This document shows, piece by piece, positions 16,755 to 24,937 of a stretch of DNA of 64,000 nt. The stretch is from Clostridia bacterium (GTDB taxonomy: Bacteria > Bacillota > Clostridia > Lachnospirales > Anaerotignaceae). A program made the translations under genes and the position numbers. The notes below the pieces were generated by a model. That model searched no databases, had not been told where the DNA came from, and worked only from the letters and a program-made list of their open reading frames with translations. Position 1 is the first letter of the stretch; each line of letters opens with the position of its first letter. The stretch spans positions 1 through 64,000 of the forward strand of contig JALCQR010000006.1 in assembly GCA_022651385.1 (NCBI GenBank), written 5' to 3'.

Positions 16755-18227
16755 TTATTGGTTATTGTTTGCATTTGAAGACTTTTCGGAATTGGCATTT
16801 GCATCGCCTATAGTAATTGTGATTGTAACCGACTTGTTTTCTCTTACTATATTAAGCTCTGCCTTGTCGCCGACTTTTGTCTTATTAAGATAATCAATAA
16901 GCTCCTGCATATTCATAACAGAATTTCCATTTATTGATGTAATTATATCTCCCTGTTTAAGACCGGCTTTGCTGGCAGGACTTCCGTCAAATACTTCTCT
17001 TACAAGTACACCAACAGGAAGTTTGTAAAGGTCTGAAAGCTCATTTGTAATATCTGAGCCCATTATGCCAAGATATGGTTTAGGAGATGTACCGTTTTCA
17101 AGCAGGTTTTCCATTATCTTTTTAACCGTGTTGCTCGGTATCGCATATCCCATGCCTTCTGCAACAGTTGTACTGGTTTTTGCTGTATTTATACCTATAA
17201 CTTCGCCGTCATAGTTTACAAGAGCCCCGCCTGAGTTACCAGGGTTAATAGGAGAACTTGTTTGAATTACATTAAGTTCTTTGCCGTCGAGATTAAGAGA
17301 TTTGTTAAGTACACTTACCATGCCGCCTGTAGCACTCTTGCCTTCACCAAGGGCATTGCCTATTGCAATTACGCTTTCACCTACTCTAAGTTTGTCTGAG
17401 TCTCCGAATTTTGCAACTGAATATTTTACTTTTGTATTAAAATCACTCTTTAAAGCCTTAATAACTGCCAAATCGTTTGAGGAATCTGTTCCAACAACAG
17501 AAGCATCAATGCTTTCTGTTCCCGTAACTGAAACTTTAATTGTGTTTGCGTTTTCTACAACATGGTTGTTTGTTACAATATAAACATATTTATCATCCTG
17601 ATTAAATATAACTCCCGAACCGGCTCCTTGGCTTTCATAAGGAACGTTCATTCCAAAGTAGTCGGTTGTACCGGAAACATTAATTGTTATGTTTACAACA
17701 GAAGGATAAACCTCATCAATTACATCTTCAGCTGCATTAATATCGCTTGAAGAAAGTAAAACATTTTTATTTGAAGTATTGCTGTCAACTTTGTCATTTG
17801 AAGTATTAACGTTTGTTGTTTTGTCAACTTGCTTTGTATTTCCTCCAAATACCATATTGTTTACAACAGAATATGCAGCTCCGGCTCCTGCGCCTCCGAA
17901 AAGACTGATTACCACACATACAGCAATAAATCTTCTGAATGAACCATGTTTCTTTTTACCTGACTTTATTGTTTCTTTGTAGTAAGTTTCCTTCTTTTGA
18001 GGATGTTCAGGCATTTCATTTAATTTTTCTTCTTCATTGTCATCTTTTTCGTTCTCGCAAGAATTTGAATTGTCTGAATTTTCAGAAAAATTCTGATGTA
18101 AATTTTCAGTATTATTTACATTTTCTTCAGTTACGCTTGTTTGTTCCCCCTCCTCGTTCTTGTTATAATCGTCATAAAAATGATTGCTTTTTTCCATATC
18201 GTCAAAATCGTCATTGTCCATGCTCAT
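16755..18227 (-). CDS. htrA: Membrane-anchored HtrA/DegP-type serine protease with PDZ domain
   Basis: Quality-control protease acting outside the membrane on misfolded proteins. A hydrophilic acidic N-terminus of about 95 residues precedes one membrane helix (about 99-122). The trypsin-like domain carries the triad His222 (TNNHVV), Asp252 (SNDLAVIK) and Ser332 (PGNSGGA). A single PDZ domain fills about 395-475, with the GVLVREVFDGSPASKAGLKQGDIIT pattern in part. The ATG has GGAGGG 7 nt upstream. It is monocistronic. Its promoter carries an 11-bp direct repeat suited to an OmpR/PhoB-family regulator, as CssR does for Bacillus htrA (comparison from knowledge, not shown here). Confidence 0.94.
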   Translation of the reverse strand: MSMDNDDFDDMEKSNHFYDDYNKNEEGEQTSVTEENVNNTENLHQNFSENSDNSNSCENEKDDNEEEKLNEMPEHPQKKETYYKETIKSGKKKHGSFRRFIAVCVVISLFGGAGAGAAYSVVNNMVFGGNTKQVDKTTNVNTSNDKVDSNTSNKNVLLSSSDINAAEDVIDEVYPSVVNITINVSGTTDYFGMNVPYESQGAGSGVIFNQDDKYVYIVTNNHVVENANTIKVSVTGTESIDASVVGTDSSNDLAVIKALKSDFNTKVKYSVAKFGDSDKLRVGESVIAIGNALGEGKSATGGMVSVLNKSLNLDGKELNVIQTSSPINPGNSGGALVNYDGEVIGINTAKTSTTVAEGMGYAIPSNTVKKIMENLLENGTSPKPYLGIMGSDITNELSDLYKLPVGVLVREVFDGSPASKAGLKQGDIITSINGNSVMNMQELIDYLNKTKVGDKAELNIVRENKSVTITITIGDANANSEKSSNANNNQ

Positions 18228-18267
18228 ATGTCGTCCCTCCTGATTTCATTTTCTTTTTATGTTTGTA

Positions 18268-18300
18268 ATTATAGTATCGAAATTTGAACTAAATATGAAC
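18268..18300 (-). promoter_or_regulatory. htrA promoter with 11-bp direct repeat
   Basis: On the minus strand GTTCATATTTA (18300-18290) is followed directly by GTTCAAATTTC (18289-18279), then GATAC and a -10 TATAAT (18273-18268). The -35 is poor. Repeats of this period just upstream of the -10 are typical of OmpR/PhoB-family activators. Confidence 0.5.
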
Positions 18301-18533
18301 ACCCTGTAAATAATGATTTAATATAAAAAATACCAAAAACATTCTTGACAAATTTGCTGAATTTGCATTGATTTTACCAAAGTTTGAATAAAAATGCTGA
18401 TGAATTTACAATAAAAACAAATATAAATTATGCTGGCCCGATTGGCTCGGAAATTATAAAAATTCGTTATAAGCATTAATAAATACAAAATATATTCTGC
18501 AAATTGCAGTCACATCGTCTACCCCCTACATTA
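18301..18533. other. Intergenic stretch between htrA promoter and clpC terminator
   Basis: Very AT-rich, with a short CTGCAAATTGCAG palindrome and a GGCCCGATTGG patch. No open reading frame with a ribosome site, no convincing promoter and no extended RNA fold were seen. Confidence 0.5.
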
Positions 18534-18571
18534 AAACAGCACCTGTCTATTTCAGGCAGGTGCTGTTTTTT
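18534..18571 (-). terminator. Terminator of clpC
   Basis: AACAGCACCTG and CAGGTGCTGTT pair perfectly around a short loop, directly after the clpC stop, with A/T tracts on both sides. Confidence 0.85.
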
Positions 18572-21018
18572 TAATTTGATAAAATTTTTTCAAATACTAT
18601 TTTTCCTTCGTTATCTTTTGCCTTTACGTTGTCTCCGTTTTTAAAAATGCCCTCAAGAAAACTTTCTGCAAAGCTGTCTTCAACTTTATTTTGAAGTGCT
18701 CGTCTTAAAGGCCGAGCTCCGTAAAGCGGGTCAAACCCCTCTTTTGCTATAAGACTAACCGCACTGTCGTCGAAAACAAGATTTATATTCATGTTTTCAC
18801 TTACTCTCTTTGTTATTTCTTTAGACATAAGCTTTACAATCTCTTTTATGTTTCCCTCATTAAGAGCATGGAACACTATTATATCGTCAATTCTATTTAA
18901 AAACTCAGGACGAAATACCTTTTTAACCTCATCCATAACAGCGTTTTTCATATCTTCATACTTTTTTTCACGGTCATAACTTTGAACAAAGCCAAGTTGT
19001 TTTGGCTCGGTTATATGTCTTGCTCCTACATTTGATGTCATAATAATTACTGTGTTTTTAAAATCAATAAGTCTGCCCTGGGCATCTGTTATATGGCCGT
19101 CATCAAGGACCTGAAGAAGAATATTAAAAACATCAGGAGAAGCTTTTTCAATTTCATCAAAAAGCACTACCGAATATGGTTTTCTTCTCACTTTTTCACT
19201 TAATTGGCCGCCTTCCTCATATCCTACATATCCGGGAGCGGAACCTATCATTTTGGAAACACTGTACTTTTCCATATATTCAGACATATCAATTCTTATC
19301 ATTGAGTTTTCATCGCCAAAAAGCACTTGTGCAAGAGCTTTTGACAGCTCCGTTTTACCTACGCCTGTAGGACCTAAGAAAAGGAATGAGCCTATAGGTC
19401 TGTTCGGGTCTTTAAGGCCTACACGTCCACGTCTTATAGCTTTTGATACTGCGCCTACTGCTTCGTCCTGTCCTATTACACGCTCATGCAGAAGTTTTTC
19501 CATATCAAGAAGCATTTCGCTTTCCTCTCGTTTAAGGCTTTTTACATGAATTCCTGTCCATCCTGCTATAACATCGGCTATTTCATCTCGTCCAACAACC
19601 AAATTTTCCCTGCTTGTATCCTTGCTAAAGTCTTTTTTCATATCTTCAAGACGTTTTTTGATTTCCGTTTGTTCTTTCTTAACAGCTGCAGCTTTCTCAA
19701 AATCTTCTGTTTTAACTGCTTCTTCTTTTTCTTTTTCAAGAGATGAAAGCCTTTCCTCAAGAGCCTTTACATCCTTAGGCACTGTACATGCCTCAAGGCG
19801 CATTTTTGACGCAGCCTCATCAATAAGGTCAATAGCCTTATCAGGAAGGAATCTGTCTGTTATATATCTTGCACTCATGCTTACGGCAGCCTTTAAAGCC
19901 TCGTCAGAAATTTTTACATTATGGTGTGCCTCATATTTATCGCGCAGTCCGAAAAGCATCTTTAATGCTTCTTCCTGCGATGGCTCCTCAACTTTTACAG
20001 GCTGAAATCTCCTTTCAAGGGCAGCGTCTTTTTCAATATGCTTTCTGTATTCCTCAAGCGTAGTTGCCCCTATTACCTGTATTTCGCCTCTTGACAGTGC
20101 CGGCTTAAGAATATTTGATGCGTCTATGGCACCTTCTGCGGCTCCGGCTCCTATTATTGTATGAAGCTCATCTATAAAGAGAATTATGTTTCCGTCTTTT
20201 TTGACTTCATCCATAACTGATTTTATCCTCTCCTCAAATTCTCCTCTGTATTTTGAACCGGCTACCATTGATGAAAGGTCAAGACAGATTATCTTCTTAT
20301 TTTTCAGAATCTGCGGAATATCATCGGACGCTATCTTGCTTGCAAGTCCCTCGGCAATGGCAGTTTTGCCGACTCCGGGGTCGCCTACGAGGCATGGATT
20401 ATTTTTTGTTCTTCTTGTAAGTATCTGTATGACCCGTTCAATTTCCCTGTCACGTCCGACTGTAGGGTCAAATTTATTTTCAGCTGCAAGTTTTGTAAAA
20501 TCCCTGCTGTATTTATCAAGAGTAGGCGTAGCCGATTGTGACTGAGCAGCAGAACCGTTTCCATTTTGCTGCGACTGTCCTTTTTCACTTTCACCAAGAA
20601 GTTCCATTACATCTTCATACATCCTCTGAACATTAGCGCCAAGAGATACAAGCAGTTTCACTGCTACACAGTCATTTTCTGAAAGCAGAGAAATAAGCAA
20701 GTGTTCCGTTCCCACATATCCCGTTCCCATATTCATGGCAATCTGTATGCTTTTCTCAACAATGCGTTTAACTCTCGGAGTATACCCCTGCAGAATTCCT
20801 GTTCCTGTATTTACACCTATAACTTCTTCAATTTTTTCTATAATATTTTTTCTTGTTATTCCTTGGCTTTCAATTGCTTTCGCCGAAACAGAATCTTCAA
20901 CATCGGCAAGTCCAAGAAGAATATGCTCTGTTCCTATATAATTATGGCCAAGAGAAACTGCATCCTGTCTCGCTCTCTCAATTGCTTCCTGTGCCTTATT
21001 AGTAAAGCCTCCGTTCAT
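18571..21018 (-). CDS. clpC: ATP-dependent Clp protease ATPase subunit ClpC
   Basis: Hsp100 unfoldase that feeds proteins to ClpP. Two Clp_N repeats fill the first 145 residues, the first AAA domain has Walker A GDPGVGKTA, a UVR-like coiled segment lies near 420-465 and the second AAA domain has GPTGVGKTE. An MecA/UVR-type middle region identifies it as ClpC rather than ClpB. The 815 residues are normal. It is monocistronic: the ctsR-mcsA-mcsB genes that usually precede it are absent and no CtsR heptad repeat is seen upstream. Start ATG follows AAGGAGGAAGCGTCT. Confidence 0.95.
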   Translation of the reverse strand: MNGGFTNKAQEAIERARQDAVSLGHNYIGTEHILLGLADVEDSVSAKAIESQGITRKNIIEKIEEVIGVNTGTGILQGYTPRVKRIVEKSIQIAMNMGTGYVGTEHLLISLLSENDCVAVKLLVSLGANVQRMYEDVMELLGESEKGQSQQNGNGSAAQSQSATPTLDKYSRDFTKLAAENKFDPTVGRDREIERVIQILTRRTKNNPCLVGDPGVGKTAIAEGLASKIASDDIPQILKNKKIICLDLSSMVAGSKYRGEFEERIKSVMDEVKKDGNIILFIDELHTIIGAGAAEGAIDASNILKPALSRGEIQVIGATTLEEYRKHIEKDAALERRFQPVKVEEPSQEEALKMLFGLRDKYEAHHNVKISDEALKAAVSMSARYITDRFLPDKAIDLIDEAASKMRLEACTVPKDVKALEERLSSLEKEKEEAVKTEDFEKAAAVKKEQTEIKKRLEDMKKDFSKDTSRENLVVGRDEIADVIAGWTGIHVKSLKREESEMLLDMEKLLHERVIGQDEAVGAVSKAIRRGRVGLKDPNRPIGSFLFLGPTGVGKTELSKALAQVLFGDENSMIRIDMSEYMEKYSVSKMIGSAPGYVGYEEGGQLSEKVRRKPYSVVLFDEIEKASPDVFNILLQVLDDGHITDAQGRLIDFKNTVIIMTSNVGARHITEPKQLGFVQSYDREKKYEDMKNAVMDEVKKVFRPEFLNRIDDIIVFHALNEGNIKEIVKLMSKEITKRVSENMNINLVFDDSAVSLIAKEGFDPLYGARPLRRALQNKVEDSFAESFLEGIFKNGDNVKAKDNEGKIVFEKILSN

Positions 21019-21177
21019 AGACGCTTCCTCCTTTTTATGTAGTCTAAAAACATACTATGGTTTTTTCTATTATCTCCATAACGCAGAGAAATTATCCGAT
21101 AATTTTGTTAGCCACCAGTCCTTTTGATTGCTAAGTTAATTCCAAAATTAAAAGACTTATTTTAAGCCTCTTAATTG

Positions 21178-21205
21178 ATTATAGCACATTTTTTTTATTT
21201 GTCAC
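21178..21205 (-). promoter_or_regulatory. Probable sigma-A promoter of clpC
   Basis: GTGACA (21205-21200), 16 nt, TATAAT (21183-21178) on the minus strand. The -10 is perfect and the -35 one base off. Confidence 0.55.
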
Positions 21206-21263
21206 TATTTTTGTTAAAACATTTAAAAGTTAAAATAAATTTCTTTAATTCTATTTTTGCTTT

Positions 21264-21290
21264 CTAAAAAACTTCGCAAAAGCAAGCACC
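21264..21290 (-). terminator. Weak terminator after the pseudouridine synthase gene
   Basis: On the minus strand CTTGC and GCGAAG can pair around TTTT, with one bulge, followed by TTTTTT. The stem is short. Confidence 0.35.
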
Positions 21291-21323
21291 GAAAAACAAT
21301 AACTTATTATAGCCTATGCAAAA

Positions 21324-22013
21324 TTACATACAGTCAAAAATACTTTTAAATCTTGTAAAAATTCCGCTGTCCGGCATAGATATTATACCCTCTATTCTTT
21401 CGGTATTTTCAACAGGAAACGCAATTTCATATGACCAAAGTCCAATGTTTGTAAATCCCATAAGTCTTTTAAAATCAGGGTTATATTTAGTATCGCCCCA
21501 TAACGGCAGTCCGATATTTGCAAACTGCGCTCTAATTTGGTGGTGTCTGCCTGTTTTAAGCTTAACTCTCAAAAGTGAAAGAATTCCATGCTTTATATCT
21601 TCAGCCTTATCTATTAATTCATATTTTAGTTCCGCATATTTAGCATTTTTTGTCTCAATGTCAGCAATCTTAGACATATTAGTTTTTGAATCTTTTAAAA
21701 TCCAGTTTTTTAGTACTCCCTCTTCTTCCTCAGGCACCCCGCATACAACGGCATAATACACTTTTTTAATTTTGCCGCTTTGCATTGCATCAGAAAGAAA
21801 AGCCGCCGTACTTTTGTCCTTCGCAAATAATACAAGCCCTCCCACAGGTCTGTCAAGCCTGTTAATTAAAAAGCATTGATTTTCATTATTATAGTTTTTT
21901 TCAACAAAACTCTGTAAATCGTCATCGCCTGTTTTGTCTTTTTGGCATGGCATTCCATAAGGCTTTTCTACAACTACAGCGTTTTCATCATTATATCTTT
22001 TTTTTATATCCAA
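21324..22013 (-). CDS. RluA-family pseudouridine synthase, TTG start
   Basis: Predicted to isomerise uridine in rRNA or tRNA. The catalytic aspartate lies in NRLDRPVGG (usual form HRLDxxTSG), and the GRHHQIRAQF and GLPLWGDTKY motifs of the RluA family follow. It has no S4 domain, and 229 residues is the short form. TTG at 22013 is preceded by AAAGGAG 11 nt upstream and overlaps the GH13 gene by 23 nt. The exact target base cannot be read from the sequence. Confidence 0.87.
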   Translation of the reverse strand: MDIKKRYNDENAVVVEKPYGMPCQKDKTGDDDLQSFVEKNYNNENQCFLINRLDRPVGGLVLFAKDKSTAAFLSDAMQSGKIKKVYYAVVCGVPEEEEGVLKNWILKDSKTNMSKIADIETKNAKYAELKYELIDKAEDIKHGILSLLRVKLKTGRHHQIRAQFANIGLPLWGDTKYNPDFKRLMGFTNIGLWSYEIAFPVENTERIEGIISMPDSGIFTRFKSIFDCM

Positions 22014-24045
22014 TTACCGCTCCGCTCCTTTTATTAAGCACAATTTTAATATTGCCGTTTTCCACATTAAAAATGACATCGGCTTGACTTTCATCTGTTT
22101 TAAATATAATACCTAATTTATCTTTATCAGGTATTTCCAATTTCCAAACTGGCACTATAATTTTGCACTGAAAATCATTATTATTAAATACTACAATAAA
22201 TTTCTCTTTTTTGTCAAATCTGCCATATGAAATAAATCCGGAACCGCAGTTTAAAAACATTACAGAACCATTTTTGAAAGCCAAGTGTTCTTTTCTTAAT
22301 TTTATTGCTATTTTGTGATACTTAATAAGATTCGTATCTTCTCTGCCCCAAGGATACGTACGTCTGTTGTCCGGGTCCGTCCAGCCGCATAATCCCGCTT
22401 CATCGCCGTAATAAATTGCAGGTATACCCGGCCATGTCATTTGAAATAAAACGGCTTCTTTCATTATATCTTCATTTATTCCCTCGGATGCACTTTCGCT
22501 TCCGGCATTTGCAACTCTGCCTACAGTCATGTTGGTTCTTGTAAGAAATCTTGAATGGTCATGATTTGAAAGCTGATTCATTGAGCAGATTAAAGACTGA
22601 TATGGGATTTTTGACATGTTCTTTATCATAGTATCCTCAAAAGCCTTGCCGCTGTTATAAAGCTCTCTGTTAAAGCTGTCGCTGTGTTTTTCCATACCTG
22701 TAAAGAAATATGAAACCGGCTCCATAAAAGCATCATAATTCATAACCGTATCCCATTCATCGCCCTTAAGCCATGGCGATGCATCTCCGTAATGTTCGGC
22801 TATGATTACGGCATTTTTATTTGCCTCTTTTACTCTTTTTCTGAAGTATTTCCAAAATTTATGGTTAAACTCCGCGCTTTTTCCCAGGTCTGCTCCTACA
22901 TCAATTCTCCAGCCGTCGGCACTGTACGGTTCTTTAAGCCATTTGCAGCCGACATCCATTATTTTCTCAAGAAGTTTAGGAGATGTTTCATAGCTTAGCT
23001 TAGGATGATTTGAAAAATTCCACCAGCTTTCATAGCTGCCGTTTTCAGGCCATCCGTTTTCGTTACCCCATACAAAAAAGTCCTTGTACGGGCTTTCCCT
23101 GCTCCAATATGCTCCAGTAGGATAACCGCTCTTAGCATATATTTTTTCTCTGTCAAGCCATTTATTAAAAGAACCGCAGTGATTAAAAACACCGTCAAGA
23201 ATTACTTTTATTCCCATAGCATGAGCGGCTTTTATAAATTCGGCAAAAAATTCATCGGAAGCCTTCAGGTTTTCCTCATCTGTTGTCATTTTGATATATA
23301 ATTCTGCGTTTTCGTTTGTGTGTTCTGATTTATCAAGTATATGCCCCGTTAGATTAACTGCTTTTCCTATATGAGGGTCTATATGCTCATAATCCTGAGT
23401 ATCATACTTGTGATTGCTCGGAGACACAAAAACCGGATTAAAGTATAAAACATCTATACCAAGATTTTTAATGTATTCAAGTTTATCCCAAACACCCTGT
23501 ATGTCACCGCCGTAAAAATTGCGCACGTCATCTGCCGAAGGAAATCTGTACCAGTCATTTTTAAACGATACCTGATATCCAAGATACATGTATTCCCCTG
23601 TTTTTACATCATTGCTTTTATCGCCGTTTCTGAAACGGTCAATATATACCTGGTACATTACGCACCCGTCGGCCCATGAAGGCGTATTAAAATCCCTTAT
23701 AATTTTAAAACACACACATTCGCTTCTGTAATGGCTTATACCAATTTTAGAGTAATAATAAATTTCGCCGTTTCTTAAAATTTCAAAATAATAATTAAAT
23801 TCTTTTTCAAAATTTAAAATCGTAACATAATAGTAATCAAAACCGTTTTGGGTTAATTTTTTCTCCGTTAAAATTTTTTCTTTATCTGTGACAACAAAAA
23901 CACAATCTGCGTCATTTTCAGCCGTTCTTATTTTAATTGTCACTTTGTCATCTTTTTTCGGTTTTGAAGGGCTCCTGAAATTTTCACTTTCATCGCTGAA
24001 AACAGCATCCCTGTTAAGTTCGCTGAAAAAATTATAATCATTCAA
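21991..24045 (-). CDS. Glycoside hydrolase family 13 enzyme (neopullulanase/cyclomaltodextrinase-like), TTG start
   Basis: An intracellular alpha-glucan hydrolase; no signal peptide is present. An N-terminal beta domain of about 110 residues is followed by the (beta/alpha)8 barrel. Catalytic residues are the nucleophile Asp382 (DGWRIDVGAD), the acid/base Glu417 (IIAEHYGD) and the SNHD pair near 495. The family III motif MYQVYIDRFRNGD near 130-142 and the second conserved region DGVFNHCG support neopullulanase/maltogenic specificity. I use the TTG at 24045, since a codon 15 nt further upstream lies inside the GGAGG ribosome site. It is co-transcribed with the downstream pseudouridine synthase gene. 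Confidence 0.9.
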   Translation of the reverse strand: MNDYNFFSELNRDAVFSDESENFRSPSKPKKDDKVTIKIRTAENDADCVFVVTDKEKILTEKKLTQNGFDYYYVTILNFEKEFNYYFEILRNGEIYYYSKIGISHYRSECVCFKIIRDFNTPSWADGCVMYQVYIDRFRNGDKSNDVKTGEYMYLGYQVSFKNDWYRFPSADDVRNFYGGDIQGVWDKLEYIKNLGIDVLYFNPVFVSPSNHKYDTQDYEHIDPHIGKAVNLTGHILDKSEHTNENAELYIKMTTDEENLKASDEFFAEFIKAAHAMGIKVILDGVFNHCGSFNKWLDREKIYAKSGYPTGAYWSRESPYKDFFVWGNENGWPENGSYESWWNFSNHPKLSYETSPKLLEKIMDVGCKWLKEPYSADGWRIDVGADLGKSAEFNHKFWKYFRKRVKEANKNAVIIAEHYGDASPWLKGDEWDTVMNYDAFMEPVSYFFTGMEKHSDSFNRELYNSGKAFEDTMIKNMSKIPYQSLICSMNQLSNHDHSRFLTRTNMTVGRVANAGSESASEGINEDIMKEAVLFQMTWPGIPAIYYGDEAGLCGWTDPDNRRTYPWGREDTNLIKYHKIAIKLRKEHLAFKNGSVMFLNCGSGFISYGRFDKKEKFIVVFNNNDFQCKIIVPVWKLEIPDKDKLGIIFKTDESQADVIFNVENGNIKIVLNKRSGAVIGYKKKI

Positions 24046-24074
24046 ATTTGCAACCTCCAATATATTATATATAT

Positions 24075-24107
24075 GAAAAAGGACAGCCCATATGGGCCGC
24101 CTTTTTC
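24075..24107. terminator. Bidirectional-looking terminator hairpin
   Basis: GAAAAAGG...GCCCATATGGGC...CCTTTTTC forms a long stem. It lies about 160 nt downstream of the BofC-like gene and just upstream of the GH13 gene, on the minus strand. Confidence 0.65.
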
Positions 24108-24269
24108 ACAAAGAGAAGGTATTTCTGTGGATTGCAGTAAAACTGCATCATAAAACATTTGGGAATCTCCACTTGATTATATTACCACAGAAAAACACCA
24201 TTTGTCTATACTAATATATATTTTGGCTTAATAAAAATATACAAAATTGCTACAGAAATTTATATAAAC

Positions 24270-24845
24270 TTAGCTGCTGTAATTTTCAAGAGCTCTGTTC
24301 AAAGCATCTTCTCCCTGTACCCTTATGCCTTTTTTAAGCTGTTCTTTTTCATCTTCGCTGAACCCATTTGTATCAATATCCGTTATTTCCTTAATTGAAT
24401 TTTCGTTATTGCCGTCATCATAATAAATAGTAATATATCCGTCTTTTTCACCAATTATATACCATTGGTCATCGGTGCCGCTCATTGTCTTTCGCATATC
24501 TACTTCTGCTTTAGAAAATGAAAGTATATCCCACGTTGAATAAAGCCTTTTCATGTCATTTAAAGACAAACCTATCATAAAATACGGAGGTTCTTCTTCA
24601 TTTACTTTGCTAATTCCGCTTTTAGGATAGTAATATTCATATACCATTTTTGTGGATGGAGTTATTTTTATATCATTTTGTGATACTTTTTCACTTTCGC
24701 TTTCATTTTCTTTATTATTAATTTTATTGTTATATGACACCGGATTGTTTCTTATATTTCTGAGTCCAACACCATAACCTATAAATCCGCCGGCTATGCA
24801 TATTATAAGCAATAACACAATGTATAAAGTTCTATGTTTTTCCAA
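24270..24845 (-). CDS. Membrane-anchored protein with a BofC-like C-terminal domain
   Basis: A 191-residue protein with one N-terminal membrane helix (about residues 7-25) and the rest probably outside. The C-terminal part contains the pattern W-Y-I-I-G-E-K-D-G-Y-I-T-I-Y followed by EITDI, LKKGI and a terminal LENYSS. This resembles the BofC C-terminal domain of sporulation proteins that restrain forespore signalling, though I recognise the pattern rather than a full alignment. The TTG at 24845 has AAGGATG 8 nt upstream; a GTG 9 nt earlier has no space for a ribosome site. It lies downstream of a SpoVB-like flippase gene, which supports a sporulation link. Confidence 0.6.
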   Translation of the reverse strand: MEKHRTLYIVLLLIICIAGGFIGYGVGLRNIRNNPVSYNNKINNKENESESEKVSQNDIKITPSTKMVYEYYYPKSGISKVNEEEPPYFMIGLSLNDMKRLYSTWDILSFSKAEVDMRKTMSGTDDQWYIIGEKDGYITIYYDDGNNENSIKEITDIDTNGFSEDEKEQLKKGIRVQGEDALNRALENYSS

Positions 24846-24894
24846 AAATATCACATCCTTCTACATGATATTTTTGACAGCAGTATTTTTTTTA

Positions 24895-24926
24895 TACAAA
24901 AAAGCTGCCTATATTTAAGACAGCCA
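24895..24926 (-). terminator. Terminator of the typA-flippase unit
   Basis: GCTGTC and GGCAGC pair around an AT-rich loop, then six T on the minus strand, shortly after the flippase stop. Confidence 0.7.
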
Positions 24927-24937
24927 TAATATTTTAC

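Larger units (their letters stand above)
21019..21323 (-). other. clpC leader and rluA 3' region
   Basis: Contains the clpC ribosome site, an untranslated leader of about 150 nt with only small stems (ATTATCGGATAAT, CATAGTATG), the clpC promoter at 21178-21205 and a weak terminator for the gene ending at 21324. No small gene was seen. Confidence 0.5.

Noticed and set aside
21019-21260. CtsR operator before clpC
   Set aside because: No GGTCAAA-type heptad repeat is present in the region on either strand.
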